Assembly: GCA_002400415.1 (NCBI GenBank)
Contig: DGQP01000014.1
Span: 62,001-126,000, forward strand
Origin: Chitinophagaceae bacterium UBA4411
GTDB lineage: Bacteria > Bacteroidota > Bacteroidia > Chitinophagales > Chitinophagaceae
Direction: 5' to 3'
DNA length: 64,000 nucleotides
The translations under genes were made by a program, and so were the position numbers. Position 1 is the stretch's first letter, and each line of letters begins with the position of its first letter. The notes under the pieces were generated by a model, which was not told the DNA's origin, ran no database searches, and saw only the letters and a program-made list of their open reading frames with translations. Shown piece after piece: positions 40,308 to 49,686 of the stretch.

Positions 40308-41915
40308 TTGAAAAAAGCCATTCCTTTTTTTATCCTGGCTGCTTGTATCCAGACAGCAACGGCTCAACCCCTGAACGATTCACCGGGGACTTTAAAGGCC
40401 CAGAAAGAAAACGTTATCAAAGAAAGCACCATTATCAAGATTGAAAACCTGGGCGATCTTATCAATACAAGGTTATCTGAGCTGCGTCCAACTATTTCTG
40501 CAGATGGGAATATTCTTTTTTTTATCCGGCAAAACGACCCGCACAATACAAAGTACAATTCGGTGAGAAACTCACAGGATATCTGGTATGCTGTCAGGGA
40601 TGAGTCAGGAAAATGGAGTGAAGCTTATCATATGGATTATCCCCTGAACACCTATCATTATAATGCCGTATTCTGGATATCTCCGGATAATAACAGGATA
40701 CTGATCAGGAACGCTTTTATCAATGGCGATTATGTGGGCAATGGTGTCAGCATGAGTTACCTGGATGATAAAGGTTACTGGAGCAAACCCGAAATGCTGA
40801 AAATAAAAAATTATGGCAAATATGACCGGGGCCGGCAGAATGGAGCCAGCATGGCACATGACGGTCAAACCTTGCTGCTGTATATGACCGAAGAAAAAGC
40901 CGGCGTAAATAATGATATCTATGTTTGTTTCCTGCAGAAAGATGGCACCTGGTCGGAGCCCAAAAGCCTGGGGAAAAAAATCAACCTGCCTGATTACGAT
41001 GAGATGACACCTTACCTGGCTTCGGATGGAGTTACTTTATATTTCAGCAGTAACCGCCCGGGCGGATTAGGTGATAATGATATCTGGATGACAAAGCGGC
41101 TGGACAGTACCTGGCAAAAATGGAGTGATCCCGTTAATCTTGGCAGCCCTATCAATACATCCGACTGGGATGCGTTCTTTACACTGGATGCCGGTGGAGA
41201 GTATGCCTACCTGACCAGCAGCTTTGAAAGCTATGGGGAGAGCGATATTGTAAGGGTAAAATTATTAGAGATAGAACGCCCCGATCCGGTTGTATTGGTT
41301 AGTGGCAATGTGTATAATAAAAAAACAGGTAAGCCGCTGAGTGCTTCATTAGTATATGAAACATTACCGGATGGTTCTTCAGCAGGAAATGCGGTATCAA
41401 ATCCTGAAGACGGCGCTTTTAAAATAGTCTTGCCCTATGATAAGAATTATCTCATCCGCGCAACAGCTGATCATTTCTTTGCACAATCAGAAAATCTCAG
41501 CCTTGATTCTTTAATTAAGGCAGGCTATAAAGAAATTCACAAGGACCTGTACCTCGTGCCGGTTGAAGTGGGGCAGGTTGTGAGGCTGAATAATGTCTTT
41601 TTTGATTTTGATAAATGGAATTTACGACCCGAATCATTTGTGGAACTGGACAGGGTGGTTAAATTATTAGCAGAGAATCCTGCCATTGAAATTGAACTGA
41701 GTGCCCATACGGACAGCCGCGGGTCGGATGATTATAATTTCAAACTGAGTGATAACCGGGCCAGGTCGGTGATGGAGTATATTCTTTCCAAAGGTATTGA
41801 TGCCAGCCGGCTTAGTTCACAGGGTTATGGTGAAAAGAGCCCCGTAGCCACGAATGATACAGATGAAGGCCGCCAGTTGAACCGCCGGGTTGAATTTAAG
41901 ATTATGAAGAATTAA
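40308..41915 (+). CDS. Exported PD40/OmpA-family protein
   Basis: A 535-residue protein that starts with a signal peptide (LKKAIPFFILAACIQTATAQ) from a TTG at 40308; a TTG at 40272 adds 12 residues and no ATG fits. Residues about 50-330 hold WD40-like PD40 beta-propeller repeats (RPTISADGNILFF, MTPYLASDGVTLYFSSNRPG, DNDIWMTKR). A carboxypeptidase-regulatory-like sandwich follows (about 335-410), and the last 120 residues form an OmpA domain (FFDFDKWNLRPES, LSAHTDSRGSDDYN, RLSSQGYGEKSP, NRRVEF) that binds peptidoglycan. Such proteins anchor or organise the outer envelope, often together with T9SS cargo. Confidence 0.88.
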   Translation: MKKAIPFFILAACIQTATAQPLNDSPGTLKAQKENVIKESTIIKIENLGDLINTRLSELRPTISADGNILFFIRQNDPHNTKYNSVRNSQDIWYAVRDESGKWSEAYHMDYPLNTYHYNAVFWISPDNNRILIRNAFINGDYVGNGVSMSYLDDKGYWSKPEMLKIKNYGKYDRGRQNGASMAHDGQTLLLYMTEEKAGVNNDIYVCFLQKDGTWSEPKSLGKKINLPDYDEMTPYLASDGVTLYFSSNRPGGLGDNDIWMTKRLDSTWQKWSDPVNLGSPINTSDWDAFFTLDAGGEYAYLTSSFESYGESDIVRVKLLEIERPDPVVLVSGNVYNKKTGKPLSASLVYETLPDGSSAGNAVSNPEDGAFKIVLPYDKNYLIRATADHFFAQSENLSLDSLIKAGYKEIHKDLYLVPVEVGQVVRLNNVFFDFDKWNLRPESFVELDRVVKLLAENPAIEIELSAHTDSRGSDDYNFKLSDNRARSVMEYILSKGIDASRLSSQGYGEKSPVATNDTDEGRQLNRRVEFKIMKN

Positions 41916-41931
41916 AAGATTAACTATAATT

Positions 41932-41963
41932 AAAAAATGGAGACGGGTAGTCTCCATTTTTTT
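41932..41963. terminator. Perfect bidirectional hairpin terminator
   Basis: A 13-bp perfect stem (41932-41944 with 41950-41962) with a GGGTA loop and A/T runs at both bases, between two convergent genes. Confidence 0.9.
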
Positions 41964-41985
41964 CAAGGCGTTTCTATAACCTTTC

Positions 41986-44928
41986 TTAATACTTCACAAT
42001 TCTTGTTCTTGTTACCGTATTATTTTCATATACATCCATAAAGTAAATACCATTCAGCAGGTACGAAATATCAAGGCTGTAAGCTGTACCTGATATATTT
42101 GTTTTTTCAGTTAGTAACTGTCCTCCTGCATTTATGATCCTGATACGGGCATTCTTCATTTCTCTTCCTGCAACAAGGTTCAGTTTCCCGGTTGTCGGGT
42201 TCGGGTATACTGCAATTGTATAACGGGATTCTTCCCGGCTAATCAGTACAACTCTCGAATACCAGGTCTTGCCATCCATATCAACCTGTTTTAACCGGTA
42301 AAAACTGTTGGCAGGCAATACGCCACCATCGCCATATTCATAATATTGCGGGATACTGGTGTTGCCGGCAGCCCTGATGATAGCAATTTTTGTAAATGAC
42401 AAACCGTCCCCGCTTCGCTGTAATTCAAAATGGCTGCTGTTCATTTCGGCACTGGTCACCCATTTCAGCTGGTTGGTTTCTTTCATTGCATAACCTGTGA
42501 ATGATTGCAAAGTGATGGGGAGGGTTATATTTTTCTCAAACGCCCCTAATTGCGGCGATGTGCTTCTGAAAACGCCTGCATAATCCGTACTGATACCTGT
42601 TCCTGCAACCCCATCCAGCGGAATTCCGACAGCATACGAAGTGACAATATTAGCTCCCGGTTCGGCAAAAACAGGGTTTACAGACTGGCTGGCATTGTCC
42701 ATCCCGGATATGATCGGCAGGCTGTTAATGTTGGTATTATTATAATTCCCCAGTACAGCACCCTGGCCGGAAGCAAAATAATCATTATAACCCAGCGTAA
42801 GTTTAGCCGTGCTGCCATAATTGAAATAGGCGGCATAATGCAGGTTAATTCCTCCTGTTGTTGACCGTTCATTCGTGAAGATATTATTCCGGATATCCCT
42901 TGTATTATTATTGGTTGCGCTGTAAAATGCATACGATTTATTTACTCCCGGTGCTTCAGACCCGCCGATATAAACGGTGTTGAAATAAAGATTCGTTGTA
43001 TCAGCAGCAGTCCCGGTTTCATAAATACCATAGATAGTTGTGCCGGCAGTGCTGCCAAGACTGATCACGTTGTTGAAACAGGTAGAGCTTTTGGCCAGCT
43101 TTATACCATACAGGTTAGCGGCTGTACTCCCCTGCTGAACTGATAACCCCTGTATAAAATTTTTGGAAACCGAATTACCCCTGCCCGGCCCTGCCTCATA
43201 ATACAAACCGATAACACTGCCTTCAAAGGAAGGATATGTATTTGCCAGGTTATAAATATTATTACCGGTGACGGACTGGCCCTGCATAGCGCTGACCTGC
43301 CTGATACCTGTTACGGAAGCGTTAACGGCAGCATTGGCATTTGCATTGCCGATGGCCATTTCACGGATAGTATTATCAGCGATTGTATTAACACCGCTAA
43401 GTGTGGCTATACCAGTAATTGAGCCCTCTGTATTGCTATTGCTGTTAGTGGTACCGTTCCTGAGATTCACAATCATGTTACTGTTGATTGTAACAGCCGC
43501 TGCATTGGATACACTAAAAATACCTGTCACTTTTTGCGCAGCAGCCGGTGCCGACCAGGCGGCTTCTATACTATTAGGAACAGCACTGCTTCCGATTTGA
43601 TTATTGCTGATCACGGTGGCACCGCTGTCAGAAAAGATAAAATTGTAAATGCCGTGAATATTCACATCCCCATCCGTGCTGATCCCGGCAATTTGGTTGT
43701 TCCTGATAGCAGCATTGGCAGAGGCTCCTCCCATATTAAAGATGCCTGCAAAAAGAGCTTCCGTGCTGGTATTCGTTACGGTGATGGATCTTGTTCCGTC
43801 CACAGCACCAATTGTATTATTGCTCACCGTACCGATGGTAACTTCACCAGTAATGATCACCAGCCCGTAAAAGCCGAAATTTCCAGTACCGGTATAACTG
43901 ATATTGCGGATGGTATTATTTTGAACTGTGCTCTCTGTAACACCGCTGACATAAATCCCCGTAAAGGCGAAAACAGGAGGGAAAAAATCATACCCGCCAC
44001 TGGAGCTGTTGGCCGTATTCCCGCTGTTTATATTAAGTACACCGCTGTGGTCAGCATGGCTTCCGCCGATAAAATTATTACTGATTGTAAAATCGCTCCC
44101 GGTTTCCACATCAATGGCAATACCTGCATAACGTACCGTTTCAAGTGGTATGAAACCGGTCGTTTCGTAAAAATTATTGCCGGTTATAGTCCAGGCTGTT
44201 GAAAAATCACGAATGTACAGACCATTGGAAGTGAAACTCCGGTTGAAATAGTTAAATATGTTGTTATTGGAAATGATATTAACACTGTTTGCTTTTCCCC
44301 AGGTTCCGAATGAGTAGACGGCATTCAGAGGACGGTTGGTATCAGCTGCAGTAGTGATATCATTATTGTCAATTAAATTATTATCATTCCCGGTAGTTCC
44401 GGTTGTGGTACTGAAGAAGATAATACCCCCTCCATCATCCCTTGTTGATCCTTTGATATTACAATAGTTAATTGTATTACTAGTAGCATCATTGATAAAC
44501 CGAACCGTACAGTTGCCGGCCGAATCAGAATTGTTTGTATTTATAAGAGAAAGGCTTTTTGCAGTTCCGTTGCCATTTATTCTTCCGTCAAGGGTTACAT
44601 GATCAGCTCCGTTCAGATCAATCAACGGGGCTTCAAAATTTCCACTGATGCTTAGCCCGCTGATTGCAGGTTGTAGTTTTATTGAAGAATAAGCGGAAAT
44701 ACTATTGTATCCGCTTTGATAAAGAACAGCGGAGGCGGTTTCCGTGGTACTTCCTGTGAGCGTAATGATAATCGTTCCCCGGTGTGTGCCGGCATTGACC
44801 GCATCAAAACTTTGTTTAAGTGTGGAATAATTTCCGGTTGCCGTACCGGCTGTGGCTGTTAAAGAAATTTGTGCATCCAGGGTATATCCCAGGCAAATAA
44901 ATGCCAGCAGGATCAATTGGTTTTTCAT
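41986..44928 (-). CDS. T9SS-sorted surface protein with right-handed beta-helix
   Basis: A 980-residue secreted protein. After a signal peptide (MKNQLILLAFICLGYTLDAQ) there is a long right-handed parallel beta-helix region (about 60-780), seen as repeated NxIxxN/NNxI turns (TVQNNTIRNISYTG, GTVSNNTIGAVDG, NNQIAGIST). A fibronectin-like domain follows (about 805-900, LQWVTS-like LKWVTSAEMNSSHFELQRSG), and the end is a type A sorting domain (AVYPNPTTGKLNLVAG, ending RTRIVKY). The sequence resembles adhesins or polysaccharide-binding surface proteins, but no active-site residues are evident. Confidence 0.9.
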   Translation of the reverse strand: MKNQLILLAFICLGYTLDAQISLTATAGTATGNYSTLKQSFDAVNAGTHRGTIIITLTGSTTETASAVLYQSGYNSISAYSSIKLQPAISGLSISGNFEAPLIDLNGADHVTLDGRINGNGTAKSLSLINTNNSDSAGNCTVRFINDATSNTINYCNIKGSTRDDGGGIIFFSTTTGTTGNDNNLIDNNDITTAADTNRPLNAVYSFGTWGKANSVNIISNNNIFNYFNRSFTSNGLYIRDFSTAWTITGNNFYETTGFIPLETVRYAGIAIDVETGSDFTISNNFIGGSHADHSGVLNINSGNTANSSSGGYDFFPPVFAFTGIYVSGVTESTVQNNTIRNISYTGTGNFGFYGLVIITGEVTIGTVSNNTIGAVDGTRSITVTNTSTEALFAGIFNMGGASANAAIRNNQIAGISTDGDVNIHGIYNFIFSDSGATVISNNQIGSSAVPNSIEAAWSAPAAAQKVTGIFSVSNAAAVTINSNMIVNLRNGTTNSNSNTEGSITGIATLSGVNTIADNTIREMAIGNANANAAVNASVTGIRQVSAMQGQSVTGNNIYNLANTYPSFEGSVIGLYYEAGPGRGNSVSKNFIQGLSVQQGSTAANLYGIKLAKSSTCFNNVISLGSTAGTTIYGIYETGTAADTTNLYFNTVYIGGSEAPGVNKSYAFYSATNNNTRDIRNNIFTNERSTTGGINLHYAAYFNYGSTAKLTLGYNDYFASGQGAVLGNYNNTNINSLPIISGMDNASQSVNPVFAEPGANIVTSYAVGIPLDGVAGTGISTDYAGVFRSTSPQLGAFEKNITLPITLQSFTGYAMKETNQLKWVTSAEMNSSHFELQRSGDGLSFTKIAIIRAAGNTSIPQYYEYGDGGVLPANSFYRLKQVDMDGKTWYSRVVLISREESRYTIAVYPNPTTGKLNLVAGREMKNARIRIINAGGQLLTEKTNISGTAYSLDISYLLNGIYFMDVYENNTVTRTRIVKY

Positions 44929-44981
44929 AAGAGGATTTTAAAAACTGTTCACTATACGATCAGCTTTCGCTGATTACTTTG

Positions 44982-45012
44982 TAAAATTATTATACCCAAA
45001 ATCTATTCCAAA
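44982..45012 (-). promoter_or_regulatory. Predicted promoter of the beta-helix T9SS gene
   Basis: On the minus strand TTTG (complement of 45009-45012), a 19-base spacer and TAATTTTA (complement of 44982-44989, 7 of 8). A 6-bp hairpin with a 4-nt loop (44959-44974) lies at the expected transcript start. Confidence 0.5.
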
Positions 45013-45110
45013 GTAACCTGCTACCAGTATCTACTTAATTTGAAAAAATACTGCGGAAGATGTTGACAGAAATTAATTATCACCAGTAATTTCCTGTAAA
45101 AAGAAATACG

Positions 45111-46094
45111 TCAGACGAAAGCGATATCTTCTGTATGAATAGTAAGGAATACCGTATCGCCAACGGAAAATCCCTGTTGATATGTTTTTGCCAGCAGCAG
45201 CTGATGGCTTACTCTTATTGTCAGGAGGTAATAACTACCAAAAAAAATAATTTGCTGTATGATCCCCGGCAATGAAGAGGGTTCCGTTACAGAGATGTAA
45301 ACTTTTTCAGGACGCAGGAGTCTTTTTTTAGCGGCTGTTTTTTGTTCTGTAAATGTGAATAAATTTTTTGCCAGCTCCGTTTCAATGATAGTATAATTAC
45401 CAAAGAGACTGGCGCAATATTCATTGACCGGATTTTTATAAATGGCTTCCGGCGTTCCCTGCTGTACAATCTCCCCTGCTTTCAGCACAATAATATGATC
45501 TGCCCACGAAAGAATATCAGCCGGGTCATGCGAGACGATGATACAGGTAATCCTTAATTTTTCACTGATATCTTGTATCACCGATTTGATTGTTCTTTTA
45601 TGGATCGCATCAAGATTCGAAAAAGGTTCATCCAGTATCAACAGTTTTGGGGAGCTGATCAGTAATCTTGTTAAAGCAATCCGTTGTTTTTCCCCTCCGG
45701 AAAGCTGGTCGGTTCTGCGGTTTACCAAATGATCGATCTGGCAAACCCTGTAAAGTGTGGCTGCTTCATCAGCAGGTAATTCATTGGCATAACTGAGTAG
45801 TTCGTGCACCCAGTAATTATTCCTTAGTTCAAAATGCTGGCTCAGGTAGGCAATGCCCGGGTGACCCGGTAATAATTTGTCAGCAGGGCCGGTCACTTTT
45901 GTAGTGTCGAATATAATTTCACCTGCATCCGGCTGAACCCAGCCGGCGATCATTTTCAATAATGTTGTTTTCCCGGAACCTGTTTCGCCGGCAATGGCGA
46001 TCTTTTGCAAAGGCTGTTGTGAAAAACTGATCTCTCTTACCACAAAAGAATCATTCTCTTTCTTACTGATACCTGATACTTCCAGCAAAGCCAT
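45111..46094 (-). CDS. Orphan ABC-transporter ATP-binding protein with TOBE-like tail
   Basis: A 327-residue ATPase of the import type: Walker A GETGSGKTT (36-44), Q-loop YLSQHFELR, signature LSGGEKQRIALTR, Walker B LLILDEPFSNLD and switch His in IVSHDP. The C-terminal 90 residues (EKVYISVTE, GIIQQIIFFGSYYLLTI) form a TOBE-like beta-domain as in sulfate, molybdate, iron or polyamine importers. No permease or binding protein is adjacent, so the partner must be elsewhere. The ATG at 46094 is chosen; a longer frame overlaps the upstream gene's stop. Confidence 0.85.
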   Translation of the reverse strand: MALLEVSGISKKENDSFVVREISFSQQPLQKIAIAGETGSGKTTLLKMIAGWVQPDAGEIIFDTTKVTGPADKLLPGHPGIAYLSQHFELRNNYWVHELLSYANELPADEAATLYRVCQIDHLVNRRTDQLSGGEKQRIALTRLLISSPKLLILDEPFSNLDAIHKRTIKSVIQDISEKLRITCIIVSHDPADILSWADHIIVLKAGEIVQQGTPEAIYKNPVNEYCASLFGNYTIIETELAKNLFTFTEQKTAAKKRLLRPEKVYISVTEPSSLPGIIQQIIFFGSYYLLTIRVSHQLLLAKTYQQGFSVGDTVFLTIHTEDIAFV

Positions 46095-46147
46095 GCCCGA
46101 AAATAAAGGATAGAATGCAGACAACAAGAAGATAACGGAAGATAAAA

Positions 46148-48076
46148 TCAAAAGTTGACCAACAACCTGATCTTACGGGTGGTGAGTGCCATGCTCAGGT
46201 ACTTGATATTTAAAAAGCCATAATCCCTGATCAGCAGCATGGTGATGGCTGTATCCTTAAGTGCAATGGCGTTATTAAAACATTCCAGGGCTTTTTCACG
46301 GGCGCCTGCAAAAGCATAATCCACACCCATCCAGAGTTGGGAAATATATTCACTCCTGTTCTTCAGGTCAGTATAATACGCATCCACTCTTTTTTCCAGT
46401 AATGACGAGTCATTATCATGAAAAAAACGGACAAGCCCGTGATCGCTGGCCCTTTCAGCTGCTGCTATAGCTTCTGCTTTATCATTAAACGACCAGAAGA
46501 GCCGGGCCAGGTCGGCATAACGCTTTTTAAGCAGTTCAGGACTATGGGCTGCTTTCTCAATCAGTTTATGCTGCAGCTGAAAAGCTTCTTCTTTATTCCC
46601 GTTATTTGCCAGGGTTTTGACCTGGTTTGCGACAAGATAATCCCACATCGGGTTCACTTCATTCCCCTGCTTATATATTTTTAAAGCTTCTTCCCTTTCT
46701 CCTTTTGCTTCCAGTAAAATGGCAAACCAGAGATAAACATTGGATTGATTGGCATTTAAACCAATTGCTCTTTTGTAAGTGATTTCAGCGGCATGCCAGT
46801 CAAAAGACTGGTGATACCAGTATCCCAGCGAAGCATGTGTTTCACCGGAAGACGGGTCGAGCGACAAGGCCGTATCAATATTCTTTTTAGCCAGCCAGAG
46901 CATCTCCACCGGGTCTTCATAACCACGAAAGGAAGATAACAGATAGGTATCTGCCAAACCTGAGTAAGCGTTGGCGAATGCCTTGTCTTTACTTACCGCC
47001 TGCAGGAAAAGCTCTCTTGCCAGCAATATATCTGCTTTATTTCTTTTTTCCACCAGCAATCTTCCCCGCAGGTAAAATTCATAAGCCTGCAGGCTGGTGG
47101 TGGGTACATGATCCAGTTGTTGTGTCTCATTCCGCGAAAGCTTGGTATTCAGAACTGAAGCGATAGAGACCGCCACTTCCCGCTGGATAGAAAAGATATC
47201 ATTTACCGGCCGGTCATAGGATTCGGCCCACATATGTTCGTCTGTAATAGCATTGATCAGCTGCGCTGTGATGCGCACCTGTTCGCCTGACCGCTGCACA
47301 CTGCCCTCTATGATTAAAGCAACACCCAGTTCATTCCCGATATCTCTTACTGATTTCGGTGACGTTTTGTATTGCATTACAGAAGTCCGGGATATTACTT
47401 TGTAGGATTTGATTTTGGACAGTTGCGTAATAATATCTTCCGTCAGTCCATCGCTGAAAAATTCCTGCTGGGGATCGCTGCTCAGGTTCGTGAACGGTAA
47501 AACAGCAATGCTGTTTTCATTAATAATCCGGGAAAAATGGCTCTCGCCGTTATCGCTGACAAAATGAGGCTGGCTGTTCTCCGTCAGTATCTCGTAGATC
47601 TTTACCGGCGCTTTTACATTCTTCAATTTTTCTTCACGGAGGAAAACTGAATCAAGGTCTTTTTTATTGGCGATATTCCGGTACACCATTTCGGAGATAT
47701 ATATACCACCAGCCGGGGCCAGCGCCTGTATCCGGGAAGCAATATTCACCACATCTCCAAACACGTTACCGCTGTTCAGCAATACATCGCCCATGTGGAT
47801 ACCGATACGGACCGGTACTTTGGGTTCGTCAGAGAAATCGGCCTGTAATAATTTGGCAAATTCTGCAGCATCAGTAGAGCTGTTGAAAAGAACCAGGCAT
47901 CCATCGCCGTAAAACTGGATAATGTTCCCGTTTAATTCATCGGCTATTACATGGATCACCTGCCTGAACCGGTTGATCTTTTCGAGGGCCATACCTTCAT
48001 CTTCCTGCATCATGGCGGTATAACCCACGATATCTGCAAAGAGGATAGCGGCTAACTGGTGAGAATGTTCAGGCAT
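46148..48076 (-). CDS. Class III adenylate/guanylate cyclase with FlgO-like and TPR domains
   Basis: A 642-residue signalling protein. The cyclase domain (1-170) has metal Asp residues at D15 (FADIVG) and D58 (YGDG), and transition-state N111 and R115 (NIASR). The base-selecting Lys usually found four residues before the second metal Asp is Q54. Residues about 189-310 form a FlgO/TolB-like domain (SIAVLPFTNLSSD, ALIIEGSVQRSGEQVRI), followed by TPRs. The likely product is cAMP or cGMP. The ATG at 48076 is chosen because a promoter element overlaps the upstream TTG at 48097. It is downstream of nothing co-oriented. Confidence 0.88.
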   Translation of the reverse strand: MPEHSHQLAAILFADIVGYTAMMQEDEGMALEKINRFRQVIHVIADELNGNIIQFYGDGCLVLFNSSTDAAEFAKLLQADFSDEPKVPVRIGIHMGDVLLNSGNVFGDVVNIASRIQALAPAGGIYISEMVYRNIANKKDLDSVFLREEKLKNVKAPVKIYEILTENSQPHFVSDNGESHFSRIINENSIAVLPFTNLSSDPQQEFFSDGLTEDIITQLSKIKSYKVISRTSVMQYKTSPKSVRDIGNELGVALIIEGSVQRSGEQVRITAQLINAITDEHMWAESYDRPVNDIFSIQREVAVSIASVLNTKLSRNETQQLDHVPTTSLQAYEFYLRGRLLVEKRNKADILLARELFLQAVSKDKAFANAYSGLADTYLLSSFRGYEDPVEMLWLAKKNIDTALSLDPSSGETHASLGYWYHQSFDWHAAEITYKRAIGLNANQSNVYLWFAILLEAKGEREEALKIYKQGNEVNPMWDYLVANQVKTLANNGNKEEAFQLQHKLIEKAAHSPELLKKRYADLARLFWSFNDKAEAIAAAERASDHGLVRFFHDNDSSLLEKRVDAYYTDLKNRSEYISQLWMGVDYAFAGAREKALECFNNAIALKDTAITMLLIRDYGFLNIKYLSMALTTRKIRLLVNF

Positions 48077-48094
48077 TGGTTGAAATTGGTGCGG

Positions 48095-48123
48095 CAAATT
48101 TATGAAAAAGGCCGTTGTATCAA
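48095..48123 (-). promoter_or_regulatory. Predicted promoter of the cyclase gene
   Basis: On the minus strand TTG (complement of 48121-48123), an 18-base spacer and a perfect TAAATTTG (complement of 48095-48102), 19 bases before the ATG at 48076. Confidence 0.5.
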
Positions 48124-48217
48124 CTTGAAATGCTTTGAATTACCGGTATTCAGGTGCGGCAACTGCCAGGATGCAGGAAGGTAGCGGCCTTCAGGCTAAA
48201 AGAAAATGATCTATGAC

Positions 48218-49360
48218 TCAATTTTCTGCTTTCAGCAGCCTGAAATAACTTACCCAAAAGCGGCCATTTATAATTTCACCCTGTACTTCGGCTTTGCGGA
48301 CCGCCTCGCAAAAGCCATCTCTGGCGTGGGCATCACCATGATCATCTATAGATGTGCCGTCAACAAACCAGGCCTTCCCATCTATGCGGACAGCAAGGTC
48401 ACAGCTTTTACCCGGCAATTTGAACTGGCATTCACCACAAGCTGCTTCGGCTAACAATACAGGTTTTGCAGGGTCTTTCCTGCCTGTATCAGGTTTGCCT
48501 GCCTGTGATTTAAAAAAATCCCATGCATAGAGATAGACATCAATATCACCGGGATAGTCATGTTTGCCTCCGATTACTTTCAGCAATGTTACTGAAGGCA
48601 TCCCTTTAGCGCTATAGCTATATTCTTCAATTGTTTTCTGGTCGGCGGGATCAGTATCCGGCAAAACCGTTTTCCGGGGCTCACCTGTATAACCCGCCAG
48701 TGATGCCCAGTAATGAAAACTGTTTTCCGTGCTGCGGACAATGCCATAACTGCTGTTATTGACAAACATTTCGCCTCCGTTGTACGGGTTCACATTATCA
48801 GCAGTGCCATTTACAATAAGCACCGGTAGTGATTTACGGGTAGAAACACAATCCGAAGATGCAGAGTCAGGCATATTAGCCACAATGGCAGCAATAGCCC
48901 TGATCTCACCGGGCATGGTAAGCCCCAGTTTATACGCCATATGACCGCCTCCTGAAAAACCGGCTGCAAATACTCTTTCTTTATTGACGGCATATTTTAA
49001 CCGGAAGTATTTTATCATTTCATGAAAAAAAGAGTTCTCATTAATATTCTCCTTATTAGCATCAGACGTGGCATACCTGCGGCATTCATTCCAATAGTTC
49101 TTATATCCATCCGGGTAAACGAGCAGCAGGTTTTCTCTGGATGCAATAGCTTCCAGTTTTGTTGTGGCTTTCATCATATTTCTGCCGTTCCCGCCGGAAC
49201 CATGCATGACAAAAAGCAGGCTTCTGTCTCCGGAATTCCCGGCCGGTTTGTTAAAATGAAAAAGACGGTACCGGCCTTCAATTAACAGGGAGTCGGTTAT
49301 TACCTGGCTGCCCGCAACAAGGCCGGTCAGCAGGAAGAATGAGAAAAAAATCAGCTTCAT
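48218..49360 (-). CDS. Secreted PHB-depolymerase-like esterase fused to a DUF6370 domain
   Basis: A 380-residue secreted enzyme. After a signal peptide (LIFFSFFLLTGLVAGSQ), residues 25-285 are an alpha/beta hydrolase of the LpqC/feruloyl-esterase/PHB-depolymerase group: HGSGGNG oxyanion loop, nucleophile S136 (GFSGGGH), D188 (NGTADN) and H267 (GGKHDYPG). Residues about 303-380 (ACGECQFKLPGKSCDLAVRI, FVDGTSIDDHGDAHARDGFC) match the DUF6370 pattern, normally a free-standing small protein with conserved Cys, His and Asp. The ATG at 49360 gives the signal peptide; upstream extensions do not. Confidence 0.85.
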   Translation of the reverse strand: MKLIFFSFFLLTGLVAGSQVITDSLLIEGRYRLFHFNKPAGNSGDRSLLFVMHGSGGNGRNMMKATTKLEAIASRENLLLVYPDGYKNYWNECRRYATSDANKENINENSFFHEMIKYFRLKYAVNKERVFAAGFSGGGHMAYKLGLTMPGEIRAIAAIVANMPDSASSDCVSTRKSLPVLIVNGTADNVNPYNGGEMFVNNSSYGIVRSTENSFHYWASLAGYTGEPRKTVLPDTDPADQKTIEEYSYSAKGMPSVTLLKVIGGKHDYPGDIDVYLYAWDFFKSQAGKPDTGRKDPAKPVLLAEAACGECQFKLPGKSCDLAVRIDGKAWFVDGTSIDDHGDAHARDGFCEAVRKAEVQGEIINGRFWVSYFRLLKAEN

Positions 49361-49597
49361 GATATACCGGTTGTTGAAATTTGAATAAAGATATTGAGTT
49401 CTCCATTTATATAATTGCATTTCTGATACCGGCAAAGACTTCCTGAAGAATATTGCATCAAACAACTATCAGCATACAATATTAACCGGTGAAGTAATAA
49501 TTTAATGCTGTTATTATGCTGGAGGCTATTTTAACGGGATATTACTGTCTTAAAAGGCACCTGTTTTTCATCATATAGCATTATGATAATACCCCAA
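49361..49597. other. Divergent intergenic region, nothing further recognised
   Basis: The 326-base space between the esterase gene and the FadL gene holds a weak minus-strand TATCTTTA (complement of 49388-49395 region) and, in its plus-strand half, the CRP-like site and promoter listed separately. The rest shows no gene, repeat or RNA that I can support. Confidence 0.4.
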
Positions 49598-49642
49598 ATG
49601 TGATAATCATCACATAAGCCGGATTTTGGCCAAATAGTTTTG
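49598..49642 (+). promoter_or_regulatory. CRP-like activator site and promoter of the FadL gene
   Basis: ATGTGAT-AATC-ATCACAT (49598-49615) is a perfect palindrome containing TGTGA-N6-TCACA, the classical CRP consensus. A perfect TAGTTTTG (TAnnTTTG) follows at 49635-49642. With a start about 6 bases later, the palindrome is centred near -42, the class II activator position, and takes the place of the missing -33 element. Confidence 0.55.
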
Positions 49643-49686
49643 CTTTTACCTGCACAATCAGCGGGTAACACACAAAATTTTCGGTT

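Noticed and set aside
43534..44202. Long open frame opposite the beta-helix T9SS gene
   Set aside because: Antisense to a strongly supported repeat protein; the repeats create open frames on the other strand.
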